A stretch of 64,000 nt of DNA from Bacteroidota bacterium (GTDB taxonomy: Bacteria > Bacteroidota > Rhodothermia > Rhodothermales > Rubricoccaceae). Position 1 is the stretch's first letter; each line of letters starts with the position of its first letter. The position numbers were made by a program, and so were the translations under genes. Below the pieces are notes generated by a model, which did not search any database, had not been told where the DNA came from, and saw only the letters and a program-made list of their open reading frames with translations. Shown here one piece after another: positions 43,255 to 51,646 of this stretch. The stretch spans positions 1 to 64,000 of the forward strand of contig JBCBNX010000011.1 in the NCBI GenBank assembly GCA_039821555.1, written 5' to 3'.

Positions 43255-43577
43255 TGCGCGTACTCCTGGACGAAAACCTGCCGCGCAAGCTCAAACGGGC
43301 GTTCGCCTCCAGTCATGATGTCGTCACCGTTCAAGAACAGGGGTGGTCCGGCGTGCTCAACAGCGAGCTTCTGCGCCGGGCCGACGCGGCATTCGATGCG
43401 TTCGTGACGCTGGACCGTGGAATCGAGTACCAGCAGGATCTCACGGCGCTCTCGATTCGGATCGTGATCGTCCGCGCGCGCTCGAACAAGTTGGACGACC
43501 TCCTGCCTCTCGTGCCGTCGATTCAGGTCGCGCTCGAACGGCTTGCGCCCGGTGCGCTCGCCCACGTGTCGGGCTGA
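43254..43577 (+). CDS. DUF5615 PIN-like toxin
   Basis: 107 aa. MRVLLDENLPRKLKRAF carries the N-terminal acidic DEN typical of DUF5615/Mut7-C PIN-like proteins; DAAFDAFVTLDRGIEYQQDL carries the central Asp, and IRIVIVRARSNKLDDLLPLV the C-terminal part. Probably an RNase-like toxin paired with the overlapping DUF433 gene. Activity is inferred from fold and context. Confidence 0.85.
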   Translation: MRVLLDENLPRKLKRAFASSHDVVTVQEQGWSGVLNSELLRRADAAFDAFVTLDRGIEYQQDLTALSIRIVIVRARSNKLDDLLPLVPSIQVALERLAPGALAHVSG

Positions 43578-43626
43578 CTCTGTGCCGACCGACGCTCCCA
43601 TTCTGCCACCCGCTCGTCTCGGTGTC

Positions 43627-44097
43627 ATGCCCATTCCGTTGAAGCGGCTCAACGCGCTCCGCACCGGGCGTTCGCTCGCGGCTGAGATCCCAGCCAATAA
43701 ACCGGGGCGGCGAGCTTTTGTCGTCGTGGTCCCGCAGTGCCCGTCACCGTATGAGCAACCCGAGGCCTGGCTCTACACAGACCGCCAGTACGGATCCGTT
43801 CGACCTACGCCTGTGCTTCGAAGCCCCTCGTTCATCACCGGTTTCGAGGTCTTGCGTATCGAGCACGACGCGCAATACACATACAGGGAATGGGGGTGGG
43901 ACGCTGACCTCGTGCTGGCAGACAAGTCGACGCGGACGAAGAGAGTGCTCGTCGATGCAGAGGGCGAGATCGAGACAGCGCTTGCACCATGGCTGGACGA
44001 CGTAGAAACGCTCGGTCCGCCTCAAGACCATGACAGCGCACTCGTGAATAGCCCGCATCTCGGGCGACCGGAAGAGTATCCGCATCTGTGGAAGTAG
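43627..44097 (+). CDS. Hypothetical protein
   Basis: 156 aa, start at MPIPLKRLNALRTGRSLAAE. No signal peptide, TM or recognised motif. Features: RRAFVVVVPQCPSPYEQPEA, YREWGWDADLVLADKSTRTK, then a VLVDAEGEIETALAPWLDDV segment. It follows the toxin by 49 nt on the same strand and might belong to the same transcript. Codon use is slightly less GC-biased than in the housekeeping neighbours. It could be an immunity-like accessory gene, but nothing in the sequence shows this. Confidence 0.55.
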   Translation: MPIPLKRLNALRTGRSLAAEIPANKPGRRAFVVVVPQCPSPYEQPEAWLYTDRQYGSVRPTPVLRSPSFITGFEVLRIEHDAQYTYREWGWDADLVLADKSTRTKRVLVDAEGEIETALAPWLDDVETLGPPQDHDSALVNSPHLGRPEEYPHLWK

Positions 44098-44098
44098 T

Positions 44099-44134
44099 CC
44101 TGACACGAATCCGTTTCCTGATACGAATCCGTTT
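44099..44134. repeat. Tandem 18-bp direct repeat
   Basis: CCTGACACGAATCCGTTT (44099-44116) is followed directly by CCTGATACGAATCCGTTT (44117-44134), differing at one base. It begins at the stop of the hypothetical gene, in the 210-bp gap before the M3 peptidase. It could be a pair of binding sites for a regulator or a simple duplication. Confidence 0.6.
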
Positions 44135-44307
44135 GGGCGTCCAGGCAGACGCACGGGATCGTACCTCGTCGGATCGCCCTGTGCTCACGAGGAGCCGAAA
44201 TCGACGGTCGCCGCGGCGTTTTCGCGCAACAACGGACAAGCCGTGGGCGTCATGAGGGCGCTACGCTTGAGCCCCGCTCTCTCGTCCAACCACCTGATTC
44301 TGAACCG

Positions 44308-46524
44308 ATGCACATCGACTCCTTGCTGCTTGCCCTGGTGTCTCTTCTTTTTCTGTCGCCAGGCAGCACAGCCCACTTGAACGGGGCCCACCTCGCCGAC
44401 GACGGCGAACCCGCCACCGTCGAAACCCAGGACGTTGACGATCCCAGCGATGACCCGCCTGAGGACAACCCGCTGCTGATGGTGTGGGATACGCCGTTCG
44501 GTACCCCGCCGCTGGATCTCATCGACGAGGCCCACTTCCTGCCGGCCTATGACGTGGCGCTGGCGAATCATACCGCCGAGATCGAGGCGATTGCCACCAA
44601 CGCGGAGGCACCCACGTTTACTAACACGATGCTGGCGATGCAGCAGGCGGGGCGCGACCTCGGCCGCATCTCGCGGGTGTTCTTCAACCTGACTAGCTCG
44701 GCCTCGAACGACGAGATCCGCGCGATCCAGCGCGAGATGAGCCCGCGCCTCGCCGCGCACAGCGCCTCGATCACGCTCAACCCGGCGCTGTTCGCCCGCA
44801 TCGACGCACTCTATCAGGCGCGCGAGACGCTCGACCTCGAACCGCAGGAGGCGCGGCTGCTGGAGACCACGCACGAGGACTTTATCCGCGCCGGGGCCCA
44901 GTTGGAGGGCACGGACCGCGAGCGCTTTGCCGAGATCCGCTCGTCGCTAGCGGGGCTGTACACCCAGTTCGCCCAGAACGAGCAGGCCGACCGGGAGGCG
45001 TGGACGCTCGAACTGAGCGAGGAGGACATCGCGGACCTGCCGGACTACATCGTGTCGGCGGCGGCCGGGGCGGCGGCGGACCGCGGCATGGAGGGCCACG
45101 TGATCACGCTGGCCCGCTCCAGCGTGGAGCCGTTCCTGCAGGCCTCGCCCAACCGCGAGCAGCGCGAGATCGCCTGGCGTGCCTGGACCCAGCGCGGGTC
45201 CAACGCGAACGACAACGACAACGAGGACACGATCCGCGAGATTCTGGCCCTCCGCCTGGAGCTTGCCAACCTACTCGGCTTCGAGACCTTCGCCCACTAC
45301 CGCACCGCCGGGACGATGGCAGGCACGCCCGAAGCGGCGATGTCGCTGATGGAGCAGGTCTGGTACCCAGCCCGCGACCGCGCCCTCGAAGAGGCCGCTG
45401 ACATCGAAGCGCGCATTGAGGCAGCCGGGCTCGACCACGAGCTGCAGCCCTGGGACTGGCGCTACTACACCCAGCAGGTCCGCGCCGAGCGCTACGACCT
45501 CGACGAGAGCGAGGTCAAGGCCTACCTCCAACTCGACAACATGATCGAGGCGATGTTCTACGTCTCGCAGCGGCTCTTCGACCTCACGTTCGTCGAGCGC
45601 GACGACATCGCGACCTACCACCCGGACGTGCGCGTCTGGGAGATGCGCAGCCCCGACGGCGAGATCGCGGGCCTCTTCTACGGCGACTTCTTCGCCCGCC
45701 CGGGCAAGCGCGGCGGTGCCTGGATGTCGAGCTTCCGCGCGCAGAACGGGATCACCGGCGAGATCCCGCTCATCCTGAACAACTGCAACTACAACAAGCC
45801 CGCCGAGGGCGAGGCCGCGCTGCTGTCGTTCACCGACGCCGTGACGCTCTTCCACGAGTTCGGCCACGGCCTGCACGGGCTGCTCTCCGACACCGCGTTC
45901 CCCTCGCTGGCGGGCACGTCGGTCGACCGCGACTTCGTGGAGTTCCCGGCGCAGATCTACGAGCACTGGCTCTCGCAGTCGGAGGTGCTGGAGCGCTTCG
46001 CCCTGCACCACGAAACTGGCGAGCCGATGCCGGACGCGCTGCTCGCGCGCGTGCTCAACGCCACGCAGTTCAACCAGGGCTTCGCGACGGTCGAGTTCCT
46101 GAACTCGGGTTTCGTGGACCTGGCCTACCACCTGAATACCGATCCGGCCTCGCTGGAGATCGACGCCTTCGAGGAGGAGGTGCTGGCCAGCCGCGAGAAC
46201 CTGGAGGACATCCCGATGCGCCACCGCTCGACGCACTTCCTGCACACGTTCGCGGGCGAGGGCTACTCCTCAGGCTACTACAGCTACCTCTGGGCGGGCG
46301 TCCTCGACAACGACGGCTTCGCGGCGTTCGAGGAGGCGGGCGACATCTTCGACCCGGTGCTCGCGCAGAAGCTCTACGAGAGCGTCTTCTCCGCCGGCGA
46401 CACGCAGCCCGCCATGGACGCCTACGTCGGCTTCCGGGGCCGTGAGCCGAACGTGGACGCGCTGCTGCGCAACCGCGGCTTCATCGAGGCCGAGGTCGGG
46501 GACGACGACGGCACCACGCTGTAA
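44308..46524 (+). CDS. M3-family zinc metallopeptidase (oligopeptidase/Dcp-like)
   Basis: 738 aa. An apparent signal peptide (MHIDSLLLALVSLLFLSPGS) and an acidic linker precede the catalytic protein. M3 features: DEAHFLPAYDVALANHTAEI (the family N-terminal 'F..A...' helix), MLAMQQAGRDLGRISRVFFN, SSFRAQNGITGEIPLILNNC, the zinc motif HEFGH at 516-520 within TLFHEFGHGLHGLLSDTAFP, SLAGTSVDRDFVEFPAQIYE with the third ligand Glu, and GEGYSSGYYSYLWAGVL at the C-terminus. Cleaves short peptides. Export makes it a periplasmic peptidyl-dipeptidase candidate. Confidence 0.92.
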   Translation: MHIDSLLLALVSLLFLSPGSTAHLNGAHLADDGEPATVETQDVDDPSDDPPEDNPLLMVWDTPFGTPPLDLIDEAHFLPAYDVALANHTAEIEAIATNAEAPTFTNTMLAMQQAGRDLGRISRVFFNLTSSASNDEIRAIQREMSPRLAAHSASITLNPALFARIDALYQARETLDLEPQEARLLETTHEDFIRAGAQLEGTDRERFAEIRSSLAGLYTQFAQNEQADREAWTLELSEEDIADLPDYIVSAAAGAAADRGMEGHVITLARSSVEPFLQASPNREQREIAWRAWTQRGSNANDNDNEDTIREILALRLELANLLGFETFAHYRTAGTMAGTPEAAMSLMEQVWYPARDRALEEAADIEARIEAAGLDHELQPWDWRYYTQQVRAERYDLDESEVKAYLQLDNMIEAMFYVSQRLFDLTFVERDDIATYHPDVRVWEMRSPDGEIAGLFYGDFFARPGKRGGAWMSSFRAQNGITGEIPLILNNCNYNKPAEGEAALLSFTDAVTLFHEFGHGLHGLLSDTAFPSLAGTSVDRDFVEFPAQIYEHWLSQSEVLERFALHHETGEPMPDALLARVLNATQFNQGFATVEFLNSGFVDLAYHLNTDPASLEIDAFEEEVLASRENLEDIPMRHRSTHFLHTFAGEGYSSGYYSYLWAGVLDNDGFAAFEEAGDIFDPVLAQKLYESVFSAGDTQPAMDAYVGFRGREPNVDALLRNRGFIEAEVGDDDGTTL

Positions 46525-46558
46525 CGCGTCACGCCGAGATCCGACGATCCAGACCGTG

Positions 46559-46590
46559 AGCGGTCCTCCTCAACGCCGAGGGGGACCGCT
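46559..46590 (+). terminator. Terminator hairpin after the M3 peptidase
   Basis: AGCGGTCCTCCTC (46559-46571) pairs with GAGGGGGACCGCT (46578-46590) over 13 bp with one G-U and a 6-nt loop, 35 nt downstream of the peptidase stop, followed by a short T-containing stretch (TGCACGTTGTTG). Confidence 0.65.
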
Positions 46591-46714
46591 TGCACGTTGT
46601 TGAAGGCATGCAAGCGAAAATAGACAAAGAGAATGTGTGTGCGCTGCCGAGCCCGCCTCGGCAATTCCGCTAGGGGTCTTAACTTGCGCTGTGCAGGCCA
46701 GATGACCCAATCCC

Positions 46715-47890
46715 ATGAGAATAGTACTTCGAACAAGTGGAGGACGCGGTGAATACGAGCTAGCAGGTTCTCAAGGTAGCCTGACCCGTTCCGACCTTTT
46801 CGACCGCGAGTTGGTACTTGAGCCTGTTCCGGGTACCTCTATTGCGACTGACAACTACGCACGAGACGTTCAGGGCAAGCCTCGAATTCGTCTTGGCGAT
46901 AAGCCGGGAAGGTACAGCCACACCTATCTCGTTCTGGCAGGCCTTCTTCTTCTCGCAAAGCCTAAACGCGAGTTAGGTGATACAAATCACGATCGCCTTC
47001 AACTGATCGACAATGGATATTCAATCACTTCTATCCTGATTGACGTTACTGTTTTCGATAGTAACCAGGTTGTTGTCCGTCCTACTGATCTTGTAGTTTC
47101 CAACTTCGGCGGTGAACATGCACGCGTAGATGTTGTTGAGCGTCTAGAATTGGTCTATGAGCTTTGGGGGGCTGCTCACCGGAGTCCTGACTCCGAGGTA
47201 AAGCGACTCATTCTGAGCCACAATACCGCCTTCGAGAATGGTGACGCCCCCGAACTCGTTCGCTTAGCTCGAATCATCAGACGCCTTATCACTAGTGACG
47301 AGGACCCGTTGACGCAACTCCTTCGTCGTTTCGGGGCTGGTGGCGAGGCCGCGACTGGAGCTGGCGTCCATCGTGAGTTTGTCGAGGCAGGCATTGAGGA
47401 AGATGATTCTAGAAGTGTTCGAGAGGCCGCTGTAGATACCATTCGCAAGTGGCGCAAGGTCCAGATGCGAGGTGCACAGGCAGAGCGTTTTCGTCGAGAG
47501 GTGCAACATGCCTACGGCTTCACCTGCCTTTTTACTGGCTATCATCTTCCTCCAACGTCGGTCACGCGAACTCCGGGAGTAGACGCTTCCCATATTCTTC
47601 CGTGGGCACATCATCGTATCAACGACGTGACCAATGGTATTTGTCTCAACAAGCTATGCCATTGGGCCTTCGACGAGGGTGTATTGCGTCTTGCCTTCGA
47701 CGCCTCCTCGAACGATTACCTGCTTTCGATCCCCAACGCCGTCTTAGAGGCTGGCGGTAGCGGTCAGATTGATCTGTCTCCTTTCAAGCCACTGGTTGGA
47801 CCAATACCTCGACACCGACTCCCTTCAAATCAGGCTCATTGGCCCGACCCCGCTTTCATCACACGCTTCAACCGGGGCTTCAGCGACTAA
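46715..47890 (+). CDS. HNH restriction endonuclease
   Basis: 391 aa. The C-terminal HNH_2-like nuclease (~270-345) reads YGFTCLFTGYHLPPTSVTRT, TPGVDASHILPWAHHRINDV and TNGICLNKLCHWAFDEGVLR, giving the His, Asn and His of the beta-beta-alpha metal site. The ~260-residue N-terminal region probably recognises DNA but matches no family I can name. It faces, and overlaps by 11 nt at the 3' ends, a cytosine-5 methyltransferase gene, so together they form a type II restriction-modification pair. Both are visibly less GC-rich than the chromosome, suggesting transfer. Confidence 0.85.
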   Translation: MRIVLRTSGGRGEYELAGSQGSLTRSDLFDRELVLEPVPGTSIATDNYARDVQGKPRIRLGDKPGRYSHTYLVLAGLLLLAKPKRELGDTNHDRLQLIDNGYSITSILIDVTVFDSNQVVVRPTDLVVSNFGGEHARVDVVERLELVYELWGAAHRSPDSEVKRLILSHNTAFENGDAPELVRLARIIRRLITSDEDPLTQLLRRFGAGGEAATGAGVHREFVEAGIEEDDSRSVREAAVDTIRKWRKVQMRGAQAERFRREVQHAYGFTCLFTGYHLPPTSVTRTPGVDASHILPWAHHRINDVTNGICLNKLCHWAFDEGVLRLAFDASSNDYLLSIPNAVLEAGGSGQIDLSPFKPLVGPIPRHRLPSNQAHWPDPAFITRFNRGFSD

Positions 47891-49082
47891 TCGCAAACTC
47901 AGGTTCTGCTGTCTGCTGACCATCACCTGCTACATTTCTAGCGCGATCCAAGTAAAGGCGGATACGATGTGCCAGCCACTCAGCTACAGGCGGCGTCACG
48001 GCGTTGCCAAGAGCATGGTACCGAGCCGAATCAAGTGCATCGCCGTCTAGTGTGCTGTTTTCGGGCAACGTCCAACTCGGAGGAAAAGCCATCACCCCCT
48101 CACACTCATAGGGCGTAAGTCTTCGCACGTCGCCTCTATTCGGATAGCAAACGTAGTTGCGGCTCCAATCCGTTCCAGTATGCCTCGCCGACGTAGCGTA
48201 CAGACAATAGGCAATAGATTGGATTACTGGTCCTTCTCCGCTAGTATCTCCAACGACTTTCTTAAATGGGGACGGAGATTTCTTCCCATTCTGTCCACTC
48301 GCCTTAGGATTCCCCTGGCTGCGTTCGGGCTCAAAAAGTATTGACGCCGGACCTCCCCCGTCTCGATAACACCCGACAATGTAGACGCGCTGGCGCGACT
48401 GGGGGACTCCGAAGTTTTTGCTGTTAAGAGTACGCCATCCAACAGCATACCCGAGTTCGGCCAGCGTTTCGAGGAGCACTCCAAAATCTCGTCCTTTGTG
48501 CGAACTGAGGAGACCTGCAACGTTTTCGATAACAAGAACTCGGGGCTTGCCTTCTCTAACCAGTCCAGCAAACTCATAAAAGAGGCGAGACTTGCTTCCT
48601 CGAAGTCCGTCTCTCTTACCCATTCTTGCAAGAGAGAGGTCTTGACACGGGAAGCCTCCGACCCATACGTCGGAAAGAGGGATTGTTGCATGGTCTAGTG
48701 TGGTGATGTCATCCCAACGTGGGACCTTGGGCCAGTGTGCCTCCAGCACAGTATTGCAAAACGGTTCAACTTCGCATTGAAAGCTGACCTCAAAGCCTTC
48801 TTGTTCAAAACCAATGTCGAATCCACCGATTCCGGTGAAGAAGGAAGCAACCTTGTACGTAGTGAAAGGGGTTGTCGAATACGGGGCCTTCGGGTCCGCG
48901 ACAAGCCCTCCTTCCTTGAAAGCGCGGAATGTCTCTAGATCGTTCTCCGTGAACACCCGGTAGCCGCTACTCGGATTCCGATGAACCTCTTCTACTTTCC
49001 CCTCCCTAATCCACCGGCCAATCGTCCCGTAAGAGACGCCTATCGCCTTCGCGGCCTGTCGCTGGGAGTAAGTACTGCTCAT
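47880..49082 (-). CDS. DNA (cytosine-5) methyltransferase with N-terminal HTH
   Basis: 400 aa. The ATG at 49082 gives MSSTYSQRQAAKAIGVSYGT and IGRWIREGKVEEV, a MerR/excisionase-like helix-turn-helix (~1-60), joined to a complete C5 MTase: motif I VASFFTGIGGFDIGFEQEG, motif IV WVGGFPCQDLSLA with catalytic Cys146, motif VI VLVIENVAGLL, motif VIII SRQRVYIVG, target-recognition region ~220-330, motifs IX-X RLTPYECEGVMAFP and ALGNAVTPPVAEWL. It protects DNA from the convergent HNH nuclease. The fused HTH probably autoregulates its promoter, as seen in some C5 MTases. Target sequence unknown. Confidence 0.93.
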   Translation of the reverse strand: MSSTYSQRQAAKAIGVSYGTIGRWIREGKVEEVHRNPSSGYRVFTENDLETFRAFKEGGLVADPKAPYSTTPFTTYKVASFFTGIGGFDIGFEQEGFEVSFQCEVEPFCNTVLEAHWPKVPRWDDITTLDHATIPLSDVWVGGFPCQDLSLARMGKRDGLRGSKSRLFYEFAGLVREGKPRVLVIENVAGLLSSHKGRDFGVLLETLAELGYAVGWRTLNSKNFGVPQSRQRVYIVGCYRDGGGPASILFEPERSQGNPKASGQNGKKSPSPFKKVVGDTSGEGPVIQSIAYCLYATSARHTGTDWSRNYVCYPNRGDVRRLTPYECEGVMAFPPSWTLPENSTLDGDALDSARYHALGNAVTPPVAEWLAHRIRLYLDRARNVAGDGQQTAEPEFAISR

Positions 49083-49322
49083 GAAAGGAGATGAGACCGA
49101 GTTCGCCAAACCTGTATCAAGCTGTATCACTCCAAAGTTACGAAACCGCCCCCAGAGTATCAAGAAAGCTGATTCCAGTCTCTACGTTGGCCTCCAAAAT
49201 ATCTCAAAACTTATCCGAATGTTTTTTGTCCTGCCCAAACGAGTGACACCCGGATCGCGCCTCGTCGGATCGCGTAGGTTAGCGCCTGCTCGCCCCTCCG
49301 CCACCCCGTCTTCCGCCGCCGC

Positions 49323-51086
49323 ATGTCGCACGCGCCCGTCTCGACTTCTCGACCGGTGCCGACGCTCTTCGACCTCCCCGGCATCCGCCTCCAGGGCGGC
49401 TTCCGCTTCCGCCGAGGCCAGCAGGCGTTCCTGACGCGCCTCGCCGCCGCCTTCGAGCGCGGGGAGCGCAACCACCTCGGCGTCTTCGTGCCGGGCTACG
49501 GCAAAACCATCACGGCGCTCGCCTCGTTCGTGATCGCCTACCGGATGCGCGTCGCCAAGAAGCTCGTCGTGTTCGTCCCGCGTGGCAACCTCCGCGACCA
49601 GTACGCCGACCCCACCGAGCTGAGCCAGGTCTTCCGCAACCTCGGCGCGCCGCCGTTCTCGTTCTGCGTGGCCGACTCGGACCGCGTGTTCCTCAAGAAC
49701 ATCGACACGCAGATCGTGGTGACGACCTACCAGTACGCCAGCGGCGAGGGCGGGCACGCGGCGCTGCTCAAGTACTGTCGCACCGCGCCGTGCCTCTTCG
49801 TGTTCGACGAGGTCCACCACCTCGCCGACGACGGGCTGTGGGCGCAGCGCATCGCCGACCTGCCGTTCGAGGCGAGCGTCGCGCTCTCGGGCACGCCCAT
49901 GCGGAGCGACAACAAGACGCTGTTTGGGGTGCCTTTCGACGCGGGGCCGGACGGCGCGCAGTACTACCGCGCGCTGCACGAGGTCACGATGCGCGAGGCG
50001 CACGCCGAGGGCGGCATCCTCAAGGAGGTCGAGGCGCACGTCGTGGACTACCACCTCCAGATGGTGCGCGAGGACACCGGCGAAGAGGTCGAGCTCTCGC
50101 TCACGGGCCTCATGGAGATCGCCCGCTCCAAGCAGGAGGTCGACGTCTACCTCGCCCGCCGCAAGCTGCGCTTCCACGAGGTCTACCTCGAAACGCTCCT
50201 CGCGCCCGCCTTCGAGCGCTTCGCCGAGAAGCGCCGCGAACTCGAACGCCTCTACCGCGAAGCCGGGGGCCAAGGTCGCCCCGAGCGCCAGCACCAGATG
50301 CTCGTCATCGCGATGAGCAACAAGCACGCCGCCGCGATGCTCGACTTCGTGCGCCGCCGCTTCCCGCACGTCCGCTCGGACCGCATCGGCCAGGACCGCC
50401 CCGCTGGCGAGAACGCCGAGCTCCTCGATGCCTACCGCGAGGGCCAGCTCGACGTGATGGTGCAGGTCGACATGATCGGCGAGGGCACCGACATCAAGCC
50501 CATCTCGGTCATCGTCAAGGCCGACCTCGTGCGTGCCTACTCCAAGACGATGCAGCAGCTCTTCCGCGGCATGCGCTTCTACTCGGGCTTCCCGGCGGAG
50601 GCCAACGTCTGCGACATCTACGCCGCGGGCGACATGGGCATCCGGTCGTTGCTGGAGTGGCTCACGAGCGAGCAGCAACTCGGTATCCAAGCCAAGAAAG
50701 AGGCCGAGCGCACGTCCCCCGAGAAGGCCCCCGCCGAGCCGAGCGAGCGCAGCCCGTGGGTGCTCAAGCAGGTGCAGACGAGCGCCCGCGAGCGCCACCG
50801 CCTGGAGTTGTTTGGCGAGGGCGAGACGAGCACGTTCACGCTCCGCACGCAGTCTGCTGGTGCGCGCAACGTGGCGGCTGAAGAGCAGGCGCTCCGGCAG
50901 ACCTGCGCCGACCTTGCCTCCGAACTCGCGCACGCACTGGGCGGATCGTACCAGAGCGCCGTCCGCCGCGTCCACGCTGCCTCGAAGCGCAAGTTTGGCA
51001 AGGGGCAGGACGAGCTCAGCCTCGGCGAGCTCGCGCGCAAAAAGGTATGGTTGAAGCGCTGCCTACGCGCTGGGCGACTAGCGTAA
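49323..51086 (+). CDS. SF2 DEAD/DEAH-box helicase
   Basis: 587 aa. RecA-like domain 1: Q-motif-like GGFRFRRGQQAFLTRL, Walker A variant LGVFVPGYGKTITALAS, Walker B LFVFDEVHHLADDGLW (DEVH), motif III ALSGTPMRSDNKT. Domain 2: LVIAMSNKHAAAMLDFVRR, VMVQVDMIGEGTDI (motif V), QLFRGMRFYSGFP (motif VI arginines). A ~120-residue C-terminal domain (SARERHRLELFGEGETSTF, then a helical SLGELARKKVWLKRCL) is unassigned. It starts 240 bp from the methyltransferase start, divergently, with normal high GC. A DNA-repair or phage-defence role is inferred from context only. Confidence 0.85.
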   Translation: MSHAPVSTSRPVPTLFDLPGIRLQGGFRFRRGQQAFLTRLAAAFERGERNHLGVFVPGYGKTITALASFVIAYRMRVAKKLVVFVPRGNLRDQYADPTELSQVFRNLGAPPFSFCVADSDRVFLKNIDTQIVVTTYQYASGEGGHAALLKYCRTAPCLFVFDEVHHLADDGLWAQRIADLPFEASVALSGTPMRSDNKTLFGVPFDAGPDGAQYYRALHEVTMREAHAEGGILKEVEAHVVDYHLQMVREDTGEEVELSLTGLMEIARSKQEVDVYLARRKLRFHEVYLETLLAPAFERFAEKRRELERLYREAGGQGRPERQHQMLVIAMSNKHAAAMLDFVRRRFPHVRSDRIGQDRPAGENAELLDAYREGQLDVMVQVDMIGEGTDIKPISVIVKADLVRAYSKTMQQLFRGMRFYSGFPAEANVCDIYAAGDMGIRSLLEWLTSEQQLGIQAKKEAERTSPEKAPAEPSERSPWVLKQVQTSARERHRLELFGEGETSTFTLRTQSAGARNVAAEEQALRQTCADLASELAHALGGSYQSAVRRVHAASKRKFGKGQDELSLGELARKKVWLKRCLRAGRLA

Positions 51087-51324
51087 CAGGAGGCATGTTT
51101 GATTTATGGTGTGGCTCGTAGGACGGACGCGGACGGCCCTTGCACACAGGTGCTTACGCTCAGATAGTGAAGCTTCTGATAGGGCTGACTAGGTACACTA
51201 CTGCATATTGAGCTCACATTGATTATACATCCGTTCGGCGACGCCGAGCGAACGGTCTGTCCAGCAGAGGCCTAGGGCATGGGTGGGGTTCTATGGCCCA
51301 GGTCTCGCTAGCCTGGAAGGCGTG
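51087..51324. other. Gene-free stretch after the helicase
   Basis: No coding signal is visible. It is less GC-rich than usual around 51150-51230 and contains GTTCGGCGACGCCGAGCGAAC (51233-51253), a small palindrome-like sequence. It leads into the strong hairpin at 51325. Confidence 0.45.
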
Positions 51325-51357
51325 GCAGCCCCGAGATCTCCGCGATCTCGGGGCTGC
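51325..51357. terminator. Very strong 14-bp hairpin
   Basis: GCAGCCCCGAGATC (51325-51338) and GATCTCGGGGCTGC (51344-51357) are perfectly complementary around TCCGC. A GGGGTTTTAC tract follows. It lies ~240 nt after the helicase stop, far for a terminator of that gene, so it may end an unseen transcript or belong to a repeat unit with the following sequence. Confidence 0.65.
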
Positions 51358-51410
51358 TGGGGTTTTACGAGGCTGGGCGATTACTTTTCGGGACTTTGCT
51401 CGGCAGGTCC

Positions 51411-51509
51411 CCCCCCGCTTGTCCGCCTGCGACGGCGCCCAAGCTGGCGTGAACCTGCGGTTTGAGGAGCGGAGCGCGGCAGCGCGGAGACGATGCAGGA
51501 CGGGGGAGC
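51411..51509. repeat. Dispersed ~100-bp repeat, copy 1
   Basis: Starts CCCCCCGCTTGTCCGCCTGC, continues GACGGCGCCCAAGCTG, then GAGGAGCGGAGC, a GCGGAGACGATGCAGGACG block and ends GGGGGAGC. A second copy with the same ordered blocks lies at 52657-52766. The C-run at the left and G-run at the right could pair. The copies bracket the AraC gene. Confidence 0.75.
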
Positions 51510-51646
51510 CGAGGCCGGCAAGTGTCTAGCACTCATCCTGCGCAGGAGCCTAGCTGGACGAAATGGTCGCTTGCCTCAGCGTTTACATCCCCTTACCATG
51601 GGGTCCCTGCGTGCTTCACGTATCCTCCCTTAATGGTTTTCCCCCA

